From Streptomyces sp. NBC_01210 (GTDB taxonomy: Bacteria > Actinomycetota > Actinomycetes > Streptomycetales > Streptomycetaceae): DNA of 64,000 bases. Each line of letters starts with the position of its first letter. The first letter of the stretch is position 1. The notes beneath the pieces were generated by a model. It was given only the letters and a program-made list of their open reading frames with translations. It had not been told where the DNA came from and did no database searches. Both the position numbers and the translations under genes were made by a program. Below are positions 48,843-57,769 of the stretch, one piece after another. Location of the stretch: NCBI RefSeq assembly GCF_036010325.1, contig NZ_CP108549.1, positions 8,122,001 to 8,186,000 of the forward strand, written 5' to 3'.

Positions 48843-51740
48843 GTGACAACGGCGGCGCACCGCCCTGCACCGGTCGGGCGGGGGGAGCTCCTCACTCGGC
48901 TCGACCGGGTCCTGCACACCCGCGGGCGCGCCCTGCTCACCGGCCCTGCCGGGGTGGGCAAGACGGAGGTCGCCCTGGCCGCCGCCGCGCGCGCCGAGTC
49001 CCGCGGCGAGACCGTACTCTGGCTCGCCACACTGCCCGCCGACCGGGACATACCCGGCGCGGCCGCCGCCGCCCTGGTCGCGACCATTTCGGCCTGCGCG
49101 TCCTGGCCCGCGGTCCGGCCCGACGGCAGCCCCGGCAGCTCCGACGTCCTCGGGGGACTGCCCGGACCGCAGCGGACCGCCGTCGCCATGCTGTGCCGCG
49201 AGGCGCCCGTGCCCGACAACGGCTGGGACCCCATCGCCCTGCGGCTCGCCCTCGCCCAGATCCTGCGGACGCTCGCCGCACACGGCCCCGTCCTGCTCGT
49301 CGTCGACGGCGTCCAGCGCATCGACGCCGACAGCGCCGACCTGCTGCGGTTCGCCCTGCATCTGGCTCCATCGGCGCTACGCGTCGTCGCCGTCGAGACC
49401 CCGGCGGCATACGGACCTGACGCATCCACCACGAGTACGCCGGCACTGGACGCTGCCTGCCCGGAGCCCCTGTGGGTGCCGTCCGAGGCCGACGTCCTGA
49501 ACGTAGCGCCGCTGCACGCCGACGAGATCGCCGAACTCCTCTTCCACCACCGGCTGCCGTCCCGGATGGCGGGCCGTATCCACAAGGCCAGCGGCGGCAA
49601 TCCGCGTCTCGCCCTCGCCGTCGGCCGGTCCCTCGCCGACGCCAGGACGCCGGTGCACCACGCCGAGGCCCTGTCCCTGTCCGGGCGCGCACGCGATCTC
49701 GCACGTCAACTGCTCGGCGCCGCTTCCCCCGCCGTGCGTGACACGCTCCTGCTGGCCGCACTCGCGCTGCGCCCGACGGCTTCGCTGATCCGCCGCACGG
49801 GCCGCCCCACGGCCGAGGCCGACCTCGCCGCCGCCGAGCGGGCGAATCTCATCTCACTGACGGAGGACGGCACGGTCGCGTTCACGGCAGGGCTGCTGCC
49901 CTCCACGCTGGTGCACGACGCCGACTGGGCCGAGCGCAGCGACGGTCATGCGGCTCTCGCGCGGGTCGTGGACGACCCCGTCGAGGCCGTACGGCACCGG
50001 GCGCTGGCCACGGACACCCCCGACGAGCAACTGGCAGCGGAGGTCGCGGCCGCGGCCGACACGGCACGACGCCGCGGGAACAGCGCACTGGCCGCCGAAC
50101 TCGCCCTGCTCGCCGCCGAGTCCACGCCCGGCCGGTACAGCGCGCAGCGGCTTGCCCGGCTCGTCGACGCCGCCGAGGAAGCCGCCCGCGCCGCCCGCGC
50201 GGACCTGGCGATGCGCGCCGCCACCGATCTCCTCGCCCGCGACGCCGCACCCGCCGACCGGGTTCGCGCGCGACTCGCGGTGCTGGACACGGCCGGGCAG
50301 GGACTGACCGACCTCGACGAGATCTACGTCCACGCCATGGAGGACTCCGAGGGCGACACGGCGCTGCGGGCGGCCGTCCAGCTGCGGCTGGCAGTGAAGC
50401 ACGTGCTGGCCGACGGTGATCCCGTACGCTCCCGGGCCGCCGCCGTCGAGTCCGCGGTGCTGGCCTCTTCGGTCGGCGACTGGATGACGGCGGCCACGGC
50501 GCTGACCGTCCAGGCGCGCATGGACCGCGTCCTGGGCTCGCCGGACGCGGAGCAGGTCCTCACCGAGGCACGAGCCCTCGAGATGGTCGTGCGGCCGCTG
50601 GGCATCCGTAACGCCGCACAGATCCTGACGATCCGCCATGCGCTGTTCGACGACCGGCTCACCGACGCCCGCGACCAGCTCAACGCCCTGCTGCCGCTGG
50701 TCGAGCGCCGTGGCCCGGTGGAGGACGCCATCGAGCTGTTCCATACGCTCGCGGAGATCGACGCCCGGCAGGGGCAGTGCGCGGCGTCGCTCGCGCACGC
50801 CGGGCGGTCGCTCGCACTCACGCTGGAGGCCGGCCTCTCGCCGGGGCCCGCCTGGTACACGCTGGCTCTCGCGGAGAGCGCCGGCGGCAGTTTCGCCCGC
50901 GCCGCGAGCTACGCCCGGCGCAGTGTCCAGGCATCCGAGGAGGAGGGCGACCATGTCTTCCTCTCCCGAAGCCTGTACGCACTCGGCCGGGTCCAGCTCG
51001 TGACCGGGGATGTGGCGAACGCCCTGGAGACCCTGCGCCGGGTGCAGTCCGGTGAGCGCGCCCAGTCGACGGTCGACCCCTCCATGCTGCGCTGGCACGA
51101 GGAGCTGGCCGAGGCGCTGATCGCGAGCGATGCCCCCGAGGAGGCCGCGGCCCTGCTCGCCGATGTGCGTCCCGTCGCCGAACGACTGGGCCGCGCAACG
51201 GTGCTGCTCGGCTGCGACCGCGCGTACGCCCTGCATCTGGCGGCGGTCGGAAAGCCCGATGAGGCGGCGGGGCTGCTGACCGAGACCGCCGATCGCTTCG
51301 CGGCGGCGGGGCTGCCGCTGGCACGCGGACGGGCGCTGATCGCGCTCGCCCGGGTCGAACGCCGCCGCCGCAGACGGTCGGCCGCGCAGAACGCGCTGCA
51401 GGCCGCGGCCGCGGTCTTCGAACGGGCGGGGGCGTCGCCCTGGCTGGCACTGGTGACGGAGACACCGTCCCGTACGACCGAACCCGCCCCGGCCCGCGGC
51501 GGCGCCGTGTCCTCCCTCACGGAGGCGGAGCTGCGGCTCGCGCTGCTGGTCGGCCAGGGGGCCAGCAACCAGGAGGCGGCGGCGAAGCTGTACCTCAGCG
51601 TGAAGACGGTCGAGGCGCGGCTCACCCGCATCTACCAGAAACTGGACGTCCGTTCGCGCGCCCAGCTGGCAAGCGCCCTCAACGCGTGGCCCGCCCATCG
51701 GCCGTCGACGGACACGACGGACGGCCCTGCGGCGGACTGA
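48843..51740 (+). CDS. Large ATP-binding LuxR-type (LAL family) transcriptional regulator
   Basis: A 965-aa LAL regulator. The N-terminal AAA/NB-ARC-like ATPase shows Walker A GPAGVGKTEVALAA near residue 35 and Walker B GPVLLVVDGVQRID near 152. The centre and C-terminal half is helical TPR-like sequence (FHTLAEIDARQGQCAASLAHAG, SLYALGRVQLVTGDVANALETL). The last 65 residues are a LuxR helix-turn-helix: LTEAELRLALLVGQGASNQEAAAKLYLSVKTVEARLTRIYQKLDVRSR. Such proteins activate secondary-metabolite or catabolic genes. GTG 48843 is chosen because GGGGAG precedes it and the N-terminus matches the family; ATG 48786 is possible. Its target is not evident from neighbours; the upstream protease is a candidate. 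Confidence 0.9.
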   Translation: MTTAAHRPAPVGRGELLTRLDRVLHTRGRALLTGPAGVGKTEVALAAAARAESRGETVLWLATLPADRDIPGAAAAALVATISACASWPAVRPDGSPGSSDVLGGLPGPQRTAVAMLCREAPVPDNGWDPIALRLALAQILRTLAAHGPVLLVVDGVQRIDADSADLLRFALHLAPSALRVVAVETPAAYGPDASTTSTPALDAACPEPLWVPSEADVLNVAPLHADEIAELLFHHRLPSRMAGRIHKASGGNPRLALAVGRSLADARTPVHHAEALSLSGRARDLARQLLGAASPAVRDTLLLAALALRPTASLIRRTGRPTAEADLAAAERANLISLTEDGTVAFTAGLLPSTLVHDADWAERSDGHAALARVVDDPVEAVRHRALATDTPDEQLAAEVAAAADTARRRGNSALAAELALLAAESTPGRYSAQRLARLVDAAEEAARAARADLAMRAATDLLARDAAPADRVRARLAVLDTAGQGLTDLDEIYVHAMEDSEGDTALRAAVQLRLAVKHVLADGDPVRSRAAAVESAVLASSVGDWMTAATALTVQARMDRVLGSPDAEQVLTEARALEMVVRPLGIRNAAQILTIRHALFDDRLTDARDQLNALLPLVERRGPVEDAIELFHTLAEIDARQGQCAASLAHAGRSLALTLEAGLSPGPAWYTLALAESAGGSFARAASYARRSVQASEEEGDHVFLSRSLYALGRVQLVTGDVANALETLRRVQSGERAQSTVDPSMLRWHEELAEALIASDAPEEAAALLADVRPVAERLGRATVLLGCDRAYALHLAAVGKPDEAAGLLTETADRFAAAGLPLARGRALIALARVERRRRRRSAAQNALQAAAAVFERAGASPWLALVTETPSRTTEPAPARGGAVSSLTEAELRLALLVGQGASNQEAAAKLYLSVKTVEARLTRIYQKLDVRSRAQLASALNAWPAHRPSTDTTDGPAAD

Positions 51741-51769
51741 AATCACGCATCGTGTTGGCACGACGATGG

Positions 51770-52096
51770 TCATCGTCGGGATACATCCCTGGCTCGACCG
51801 GTGCGGCGGTGGCCGGTGACCTTGGAGGCGGGCAGGCGGCCGGCCTTGGAGCTGCCGGTCATGGTGTCTCCGTCGACCGTGACGGCGAAGCCGAGGTTCA
51901 GCCTCAGGGGCTTGGCGATCGACTGGGTCCAGGTGAGGCGGTCGCCGTCGAGCGCCAGGTTGTTCAGAGCGACGTCCTCTCCGGCGCCGTGGGCGGTACC
52001 CGTCAGGGCGCCGTTCGCCAAGTGGAGGTAGACGACGGCCGTGATGGTGCCGATGGGGGTCGAGATGTTCAGGTCCCAGGTTCCTTCGACGGACAT
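51770..52096 (-). CDS. Small beta-strand-rich protein, function unknown
   Basis: A 108-aa protein: GTWDLNISTPIGTITAVVYL, GTAHGAGEDVALNNLALDGD, LTWTQSIAKPLRLNLGFAVTVDGD and a glycine-rich end. The pattern resembles small lipocalin-like domains found as partners or C-terminal appendages of hydrolases, with strands containing W-D/T-x..G. The extreme C-terminus (TGRARDVSRR) is basic and atypical. It lies 62 bases after the DJ-1/PfpI gene on the same strand. No family can be named with certainty. Confidence 0.7.
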   Translation of the reverse strand: MSVEGTWDLNISTPIGTITAVVYLHLANGALTGTAHGAGEDVALNNLALDGDRLTWTQSIAKPLRLNLGFAVTVDGDTMTGSSKAGRLPASKVTGHRRTGRARDVSRR

Positions 52097-52158
52097 GCGG
52101 GGCTTCCTTACGGGATGGTACGCGGGCGCGGCACAAGGGAAGAAGCGAAAGGGGTGTC

Positions 52159-52842
52159 TCAGAAGGCGGCGGGGGTCGGACCCTGGTCGCGCCAGACGAT
52201 GCCTCGGCGCTCGTAGGAGAACAGTTCCTCGACGGCATGAGCGACCTTGGGACCCACCTCGCGCTCCAGCAGGTACAGGGCCAGGTCCAGGCCCGAGGTG
52301 ACGCCGGCGCCGGTGACGAGGTCACCGTCGTCGACGACGCGCGCGGGCACCGCTCGCACACCGGTGGCGTCCAGCAGGTCCATACCCATGTGGTGAGTGG
52401 TCGCGTTGCGGCCCTCCAGGAGGCCGGCCATGGCCAGGACGAGCGAGCCGCCGCACACCGCGCTCACGGTTACCCCGGGGCGTTCCATGGCGGACTTCAG
52501 CAGGGGCGGCAGGCCGGTTTCCAGGGTGCGGCCCAGCAGGACGGGAATTGCTTCGTCCTCCGACTGCCGGCCAGAGTCCGGTCCCGGCTTCCCGTCGTCC
52601 TCCTCGACGCGGCCCGACGCGCCGGGGACCAGGACGAGGTCGGCGCGCTCGGGATCGAGGCGGGCCGTCGCCCGCAAGGTCAGGTCGCCGGTACCGCTGG
52701 CCACTTCGCGCGCCCCCTCGGCGGAGACCAGCTCCACCGTCACCGCGCCGGCGGAGGCGGTGCCGCCGGCGTACAGGACCTCGTAGGGGGCAATGACGTC
52801 GAGCGGGTCGAAGCCGTCGAACAAGACGATCTGGGCGTGCAT
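52159..52842 (-). CDS. DJ-1/PfpI family protein
   Basis: A 227-aa class-I-glutamine-amidotransferase-fold protein, similar to isonitrile hydratase/AraC-N-terminal type members. QIVLFDGFDPLDVIAPYEVL at the N-terminus is the family start; ADLVLVPGASG near residue 75 and the nucleophile elbow VSAVCGGSLVLAMAGLL near 132 (Cys nucleophile), then THHMGMDLLDATG and GAGVTSGLDLALYLLEREVG are all canonical. An insertion at EEDDGKPGPDSGRQSEDE is unusual. No C-terminal helix-turn-helix is present, so it is an enzyme or chaperone rather than a regulator. ATG 52842. Substrate unknown. Confidence 0.88.
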   Translation of the reverse strand: MHAQIVLFDGFDPLDVIAPYEVLYAGGTASAGAVTVELVSAEGAREVASGTGDLTLRATARLDPERADLVLVPGASGRVEEDDGKPGPDSGRQSEDEAIPVLLGRTLETGLPPLLKSAMERPGVTVSAVCGGSLVLAMAGLLEGRNATTHHMGMDLLDATGVRAVPARVVDDGDLVTGAGVTSGLDLALYLLEREVGPKVAHAVEELFSYERRGIVWRDQGPTPAAF

Positions 52843-53506
52843 TTGTGTTCCATTCGGGATGGATGCGAACCGGTCTGTGCCGGGTTCGCCACCGACGCTA
52901 GACAGCCGGTCCGCCGCTCCCCAGTGGCACTCATGACAGCTTCCAACGGAATCGAGCCAGCAAGCGTCCAGGTCACGGTCGGTACCCCGTCCGGGTTCTG
53001 TCACCGGCGGCGTTGGTGGACTGCACGGCCCAGGGCGGTTTGTGTGCTGGATGAACGGTTCCCGGTTCGGCGACGCGGCTCTTGTGTCCGTCGCCCGTGA
53101 CGGCCTCCGGCCGGCCGTCGAGGACGGTCGGCGCGGACCGGGCCCGCATGTCCGGCTGCCTGCCCGGTGGCGCCGTCGGCGATCCAGAGGACGATGATCC
53201 GTGCCTGGCCGGGGTTGTGCGCGTCGAATGCGACCGCATCGGAGGCTCCGGTGGAGGCGGTAGCGGTGCGCCGCTGAGCACAGTGGCGAGCCTTCGCCTC
53301 GCGGTCCACTGGCAGGGCGCGTGCCACCCTCCGAAGCCGCTTCGGGCTGCCTCGGATTCCGCCTCAGGCACCTCCATTGCTGGAGGTTGCTACGAATTGC
53401 TGTTCGCCGTTGAACACTTCGTGGGTCTCTTCCGTACGTAGCACAGCGCTTCTCCCTCAGCCAGCGCATGTTAACGGCCGACCGGCAATGAAACATAGGA
53501 GTTCCA
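52843..53506. other. Long intergenic region, no gene recognised
   Basis: 664 bp between the DJ-1/PfpI gene and the divergent DUF1996 gene. Several GC-rich frames exist on both strands but none has a plausible ribosome binding site, domain or length. The stretch just before 53507 (GTTAACGGCCGACC, then AACATAGGAG) is probably the DUF1996 promoter. Confidence 0.35.
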
Positions 53507-55666
53507 ATGAGGCGTACAGTGCGAAGACGCTCAAAGAGAGGCAAAAGAGCAGTCGTTGCCTCGATCGCGCTCATGCTGGGCGGGGGTGGCCTCATCGCGG
53601 TCAACTCCTACGCCTCCGCCGGCGAGGGACGGGGCCCCTGGCCCGGCGAATGGAACGGACAACAGCAGAATCAGACCCGGAGCGCCGGACCCTCCGCGTC
53701 CACGATCAAGTGTCCTGAGGTTGCGAACGGGCTGCCGGAAGTACCGGATGGGGCCAGGCTGGAGGTCGACCGCGAACTTGCCACGCTGGACAGCCAGATC
53801 ACCGAGGCCTATCAGCGGTTCGTCGACGAGAAGGAGCAGATGGAGCGGGATCCGCTGTTCGCCCAGAACGCTGTCCTCGAGCCGCTGAAGAACAAGCGCG
53901 CAGCAAGCATCGACCGCATAGCCGTAGCCATCAGCCGTGCGGCAGGGAAGCGCCCGCAGGGACTGGATCCGATGGCCCCATGCACTCTTCAAGTGGATGA
54001 CGCAGACAGGGCCAACGCCGGTGAGGGCGACGGCCAGGGGCAGGACCAGGGCGACGGCCAGAACAACGGCAACGGCGACCAGGGCAACGGCAACGGCAAC
54101 GGTGGCCAGGCGGACAACGGCCCTGAGGCGTCCGACTTCGTCGACATCCAGTCCGTCAAGCCGAATGTCCGCAACCCGCGCACGCTCCGCAACGCCTCCC
54201 GCGGCACCTTCTCCACCGACTGCGGTGTCAACGCGAACGGCAAGTTCAACCCGGACAACGTGATCGTGGCGCCCGGTGTGAGCAACGGTGCGCACCACGT
54301 GCACGACTATGTGGGTAACCAGGCCAATGACGCCTTCGCGAGCGACGACGATCTCGCCAACGGCCGGACCACGTGCCGCGACCAGGGTGACAAGTCGACC
54401 TACTACTGGCCCGTCCTGCGCCTGCAGAACGGCCAGAAGGAGGCCGACGCGGACGCGGACGGTGGCGGCAAGGACCAGAACGTCGGCGAGATCCAGACTC
54501 CGGCCCAGGTCACGCTGAACTTCGCGGGCAGCCCGGTCGACAAGGTCACCGCGATGCCCCGCTTCCTGCGGATCATCACCGGTGACGCCAAAGCCTTCGT
54601 CAACGGCAACGCGAATGCCAACGCCTCCTGGAGCTGCACCGGCTTCGAGGACCGCCAGCTGAAGGACAAGTACCCAGTCTGCCCCGAGGGCAGCCAAGTG
54701 GTCCGTGCCTTCAAGTTCCAGAGCTGCTGGGACGGTCAGAACACCGACAGCGCCAACCACCGCACGCACGTGGCCTTCGCCGACCAGAACGGCCGCTGCC
54801 CGAGCGGCTTCCGGGCCATTCCGCAGCTCGTGCAGCGGATCGTCTACGACGTGCCGCCGCCGGTTTTCGACGGGGAAAAGCCGGCGGTGTTCGCGGTCGA
54901 CTCCTTCCCTGAGCAGCTGCACAAGCCGGTCACCGACCACGGCGACTTCATCAACGTCTTCGACGACAACCTCATGCGGGAGGTGGTGCGTTGCATCAAC
55001 GACGGACGAGAGTGCGGCCCCGGCGGCCCCGCCGCCCCTCCGGCCGCTGGTGTGGACAAGCCTGAGGTTGCGGCGGGTTCGGCTGGTAAGCCTGGTGTGA
55101 CGGGTTCGCCGGATACTGCGGGTGGTGTGGAGAAGCCTGAGGTTGCGGCGGGTTCGGCTGGTAAGCCTGGTGTGACGGGTTCGCCGGATACTGCGGGTGG
55201 TGTGGAGAAGCCTGAGGTTGCGGCGGGTTCGGCTGGTAAGCCTGGTGTGACGGGTTCGCCGGATACTGCGGGTGGTGTGGAGAAGCCTGAGGTTGCGGCG
55301 GGTTCGGCTGGTAAGCCTGGTGTGACGGGTTCGCCGGATACTGCGGGTGGTGTGGAGAAGCCTGAGGTTGCGGCGGGTTCGGCTGGTAAGCCTGGTGTGA
55401 CGGGTTCGCCGGATACTGCGGGTGGTGTGGACAAGCCTGAGGTTGCGGCGGGTTCGGCTGCCGGTACGCCTGGCGCGCAGAGCCCGCCGGACGCCGGTGA
55501 GAACGGCCTGGCGCCTGACGGCAGCAGCGAGCGACAAGCCGGACCGGACGGGCTTGCGGCTACTGGCGCCCAGCTGTGGCCTTCGGCGGCCGGAGCTGTG
55601 CTGCTGATCGCAGGCATCGTGCTGCTCCGGACGCGCACTCGCCAGGAGACCGCACGTCGTCGATGA
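53507..55666 (+). CDS. DUF1996 cell-surface protein with tandem repeats and a LAxTG sorting signal
   Basis: A 719-aa exported protein. An N-terminal signal peptide (basic start, then VVASIALMLGGGGLIAVNSY) is followed by an N-terminal domain to about residue 145 and a low-complexity linker (Gly/Asn/Asp/Gln, 165-205). The DUF1996 domain, about 205-510, has VIVAPGVSNGAHHVHDYVGN near 251, WSCTGFEDRQLKDKYPVCPEG and FQSCWDG. Five exact 25-residue repeats (PEVAAGSAGKPGVTG...) occupy residues 519-643. The end has the sorting motif LAATG, a hydrophobic helix and RTRTRQETARRR, a sortase-E type signal. So it is covalently anchored to peptidoglycan. ATG 53507 follows GGAG. DUF1996 function is unknown. 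Confidence 0.9.
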   Translation: MRRTVRRRSKRGKRAVVASIALMLGGGGLIAVNSYASAGEGRGPWPGEWNGQQQNQTRSAGPSASTIKCPEVANGLPEVPDGARLEVDRELATLDSQITEAYQRFVDEKEQMERDPLFAQNAVLEPLKNKRAASIDRIAVAISRAAGKRPQGLDPMAPCTLQVDDADRANAGEGDGQGQDQGDGQNNGNGDQGNGNGNGGQADNGPEASDFVDIQSVKPNVRNPRTLRNASRGTFSTDCGVNANGKFNPDNVIVAPGVSNGAHHVHDYVGNQANDAFASDDDLANGRTTCRDQGDKSTYYWPVLRLQNGQKEADADADGGGKDQNVGEIQTPAQVTLNFAGSPVDKVTAMPRFLRIITGDAKAFVNGNANANASWSCTGFEDRQLKDKYPVCPEGSQVVRAFKFQSCWDGQNTDSANHRTHVAFADQNGRCPSGFRAIPQLVQRIVYDVPPPVFDGEKPAVFAVDSFPEQLHKPVTDHGDFINVFDDNLMREVVRCINDGRECGPGGPAAPPAAGVDKPEVAAGSAGKPGVTGSPDTAGGVEKPEVAAGSAGKPGVTGSPDTAGGVEKPEVAAGSAGKPGVTGSPDTAGGVEKPEVAAGSAGKPGVTGSPDTAGGVEKPEVAAGSAGKPGVTGSPDTAGGVDKPEVAAGSAAGTPGAQSPPDAGENGLAPDGSSERQAGPDGLAATGAQLWPSAAGAVLLIAGIVLLRTRTRQETARRR
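55061..55460 (+). repeat. Five tandem 75-bp coding repeats plus a partial sixth
   Basis: Units begin at 55061, 55136, 55211, 55286 and 55361; a partial copy begins at 55436. Each encodes 25 residues. The copies are identical except for the last residue pair (Glu/Asp). Every one of the 25 codons ends in T or G; none ends in C or A, unlike the surrounding gene where C dominates. Confidence 0.95.
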
Positions 55667-55682
55667 AGACTGTCCCACTCAT

Positions 55683-55719
55683 GCCCTGGCCGGACCCGCA
55701 GCGCAGGTCCGGCCAGGGC
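55683..55719. terminator. Strong hairpin terminator
   Basis: GCCCTGGCCGGACC (55683-55696) and GGTCCGGCCAGGGC (55706-55719) are a perfect 14-bp stem around a 9-base loop, 17 bases after the DUF1996 stop and facing the convergent PLP-enzyme gene. No T-run, as usual in Streptomyces; it may work in both directions. Confidence 0.8.
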
Positions 55720-55878
55720 TGACGCCGATCCGGAACCTTCGTCCGCTGTTTCCCGCGGACGATGTCCGGTGGGAACCGGCAGACCTCGACGCGGAGTTGC
55801 TCACCTGGCGCCGGCGGCCCGCCCGATGCGCTGCATCGAATGCACCGCGGAGGTGTTGTCGAGGTGAGCCGGAGGTGC

Positions 55879-56883
55879 TCAGAGGCCGTCCCTGGGGCCG
55901 TGGGTATGCAGGAACAGAACAGTGCCGAGGCGACCGTCGGCCGCCATCGCGAGCAGGGCAGCCAGCGCTTTCGCCGTGTACACGGGCTCAAGCTCCATGT
56001 GCGCACTGTCGGCGGCGAGTCGCTGCGCCTCAACGGCCTGCGGTGTGGCGTAACCGTAGCCCGGGCCCAGCCAGTCCCGCACCATCGTCACGTCATCCGG
56101 CGCGATCTGGATCGGAGGAAGGTTCGCGCCCCGCCTGCGAAGCAAACGCTCGGTTTTCCTGGCCAGCGTGACCACGGCTTGCGCGTCCAGCTGCAGCGTG
56201 TGGTTGACGACCACGCCCACCACTCGCGTGCGGCGCAGCCCTGCCAGCCGGAGGCCGAGAGCCAGTCCCGCGGCCGTACCTCCTGAGCCGACGGCGGTGA
56301 CCACATGCGAGGGTTCCGGCAGGGCGCCGTCCGCTACCTGGGCCGCGAGCTCGAGGGCTGCTTCGACGTAGCCGAGCGTACCGACCGGTGCGGATCCGCC
56401 CGCCGGCAGGAAGTACGGCAGCCGTCTCCCCGTGGCATGGCGAAGGAAGAGCCAGGGGGCGGCGGCGATTGTCTGATTCTTGGTACGGGTGAAGTGCAGG
56501 GTGGCACCGGACCGTCGAAGCCGCTCCAGTTGTGCCCGGACATGGTCGTCGACCGGCTGGTCGATCAGGGCGAGCGCGGTGGTCAGGCCCTGCTCCCGAG
56601 CGTAAAGAGCCGTGGCCAGGCCCCAGTTCGTACCGAGTCCACCCACTGTGAGGATGGTTCGTGTCCCACGGCGTTGCACATCGGGGAGGATCCACTCAAG
56701 CTTGCGGATCTTGTTGCCACCCCACCCGCCCGAGCCGAACCCGCTCTCGTCCTTGCACCACAGCGAGACCCCGTGTGCCAAACCGGTCAGCTCGCGTACG
56801 GGCGTCGGCCGATCGCCGAGCGGGAGGTACGGCAATGAGGTGACCAGCTGCGGAAACCGCCGGTGCAGCAGCGGTCCTCTCAT
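55879..56883 (-). CDS. PLP-dependent D-cysteine desulfhydrase / ACC deaminase family enzyme
   Basis: A 334-aa fold-II PLP enzyme. The PLP lysine is in GGWGGNKIRKLEWIL near residue 56 (NKIRKLE is the family motif). ILTVGGLGTNWGLATALYAR follows near 78, where the usual S-N-H triad reads GTNWGL. The glycine loop VVTAVGSGGTAAGLALGL near 195 binds the PLP phosphate. The family end VYTAKALAALLAMAADGRLG is clear. Members deaminate 1-aminocyclopropane-1-carboxylate or eliminate sulfide from D-cysteine. The altered S-N-H (T-N-W) motif suggests a different substrate. ATG 56883 with GGAGGAGAGG upstream is preferred over 56940. It is transcribed toward the surface protein gene. Confidence 0.85.
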   Translation of the reverse strand: MRGPLLHRRFPQLVTSLPYLPLGDRPTPVRELTGLAHGVSLWCKDESGFGSGGWGGNKIRKLEWILPDVQRRGTRTILTVGGLGTNWGLATALYAREQGLTTALALIDQPVDDHVRAQLERLRRSGATLHFTRTKNQTIAAAPWLFLRHATGRRLPYFLPAGGSAPVGTLGYVEAALELAAQVADGALPEPSHVVTAVGSGGTAAGLALGLRLAGLRRTRVVGVVVNHTLQLDAQAVVTLARKTERLLRRRGANLPPIQIAPDDVTMVRDWLGPGYGYATPQAVEAQRLAADSAHMELEPVYTAKALAALLAMAADGRLGTVLFLHTHGPRDGL

Positions 56884-57027
56884 ACCGGTCCGACCTCTCC
56901 TCCAAGCGTTCGGCTCTCTGTACCGAGAGCAACTGTCCACGACAAGGCGCCGGACCGCAATGCTGCTCGACAGCCACCTCCGGCTGCGACAACGGCTTCG
57001 TCAGCCGCGTGCCCCTCGCCCATGGGC

Positions 57028-57741
57028 TCAGGTTCTGGTCTCCGCCGATCCGGCCGATTGCGGATGCCGTTCTCGCCAGCGTGCGTACGCAGGGCTGGCG
57101 GCACAGGTGTCCAGATAGCCGGCGGCGACTCTGCGGTGGATTTCGGCACCGTGTGCGGCGAGAGCGCCGTCGCGGTGCCAGGCCAGAACATGCCGGTACC
57201 ACAGAGGATTTCCGGCGAGGGGACGGACAGCGACGCCCGGGGCCTCGATGAAGGTGGCCTGGCAGAGGCTGACGGCCAAGCCGGCCCGTACGATCTCGAT
57301 CAACTGCCGTCCCTCGGCTTCGTACGGAGTGAACGGACGGCGACCTGCCTGAGCGCAGACGGACGACCAGTATTCGCGGGTGCGGTCGCTGTCGGGGCGG
57401 GGAACTGCCCAGTCCTCGTCCATGAGTTGAGCCAGAGAGACCTCCTCCTGCGCCGCCAGCGGGTGGGCCGTCGGCAGGAGGGCGAATACGGGCTCGGTGA
57501 CGATCGGGTTGAGCACCACGCCTTCGAGTGGCGGTAGCTCCTGGTCGGGATGGTCGCCGAGCACCGTCGCTTCCAAGCGGCCCGCCGCAAGATCGTCGAG
57601 CAGAGTCGTGGGGGAGTACTGACAGCGCGAGGTCACTTCGGAGTGGGGCAGCAGTTCCTTTACGGCCAGAATGAGATGGCCGAGCAGGGGGGGCGACGAC
57701 CGACCCGATGCGGCGGGCGGATCGCGCGAAACCCTTGGCAT
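57028..57741 (-). pseudogene. LysR-type regulator remnant (no HTH; frameshift at a C7 run)
   Basis: The readable frame gives only a LysR substrate-binding domain: LLGHLILAVKELLPHSEVTSR, LAAGRLEATVLGDHP, VFALLPTAHPLAAQEEVSL, ADLAVSLCQ-like GLAVSLCQATFIEAPG, ending normally. Upstream of the C7 run (G7 at 57687-57693 on the plus strand), removing one C restores the standard domain entry ARRIGSVVAPLLGHL. The N-terminal helix-turn-helix is absent in every frame because the divergent flavoprotein gene begins at 57770. Thus the gene is a double-damaged remnant, unless assembly dropped sequence here. The intact form probably controlled the divergent operon. Confidence 0.75.
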
Positions 57742-57769
57742 CGTCAGTGCTATGTGAAATATTACTGCT

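Noticed and set aside
55061..55460. CRISPR-like array
   Set aside because: The repeats are contiguous coding units without variable spacers, in frame with a surface-protein gene.
53531..55678. A 715-codon open frame on the minus strand opposite the DUF1996 gene
   Set aside because: Mirror of a high-GC3 coding sequence; the predicted protein is Arg/Thr-rich repeat noise with no signal or domain.
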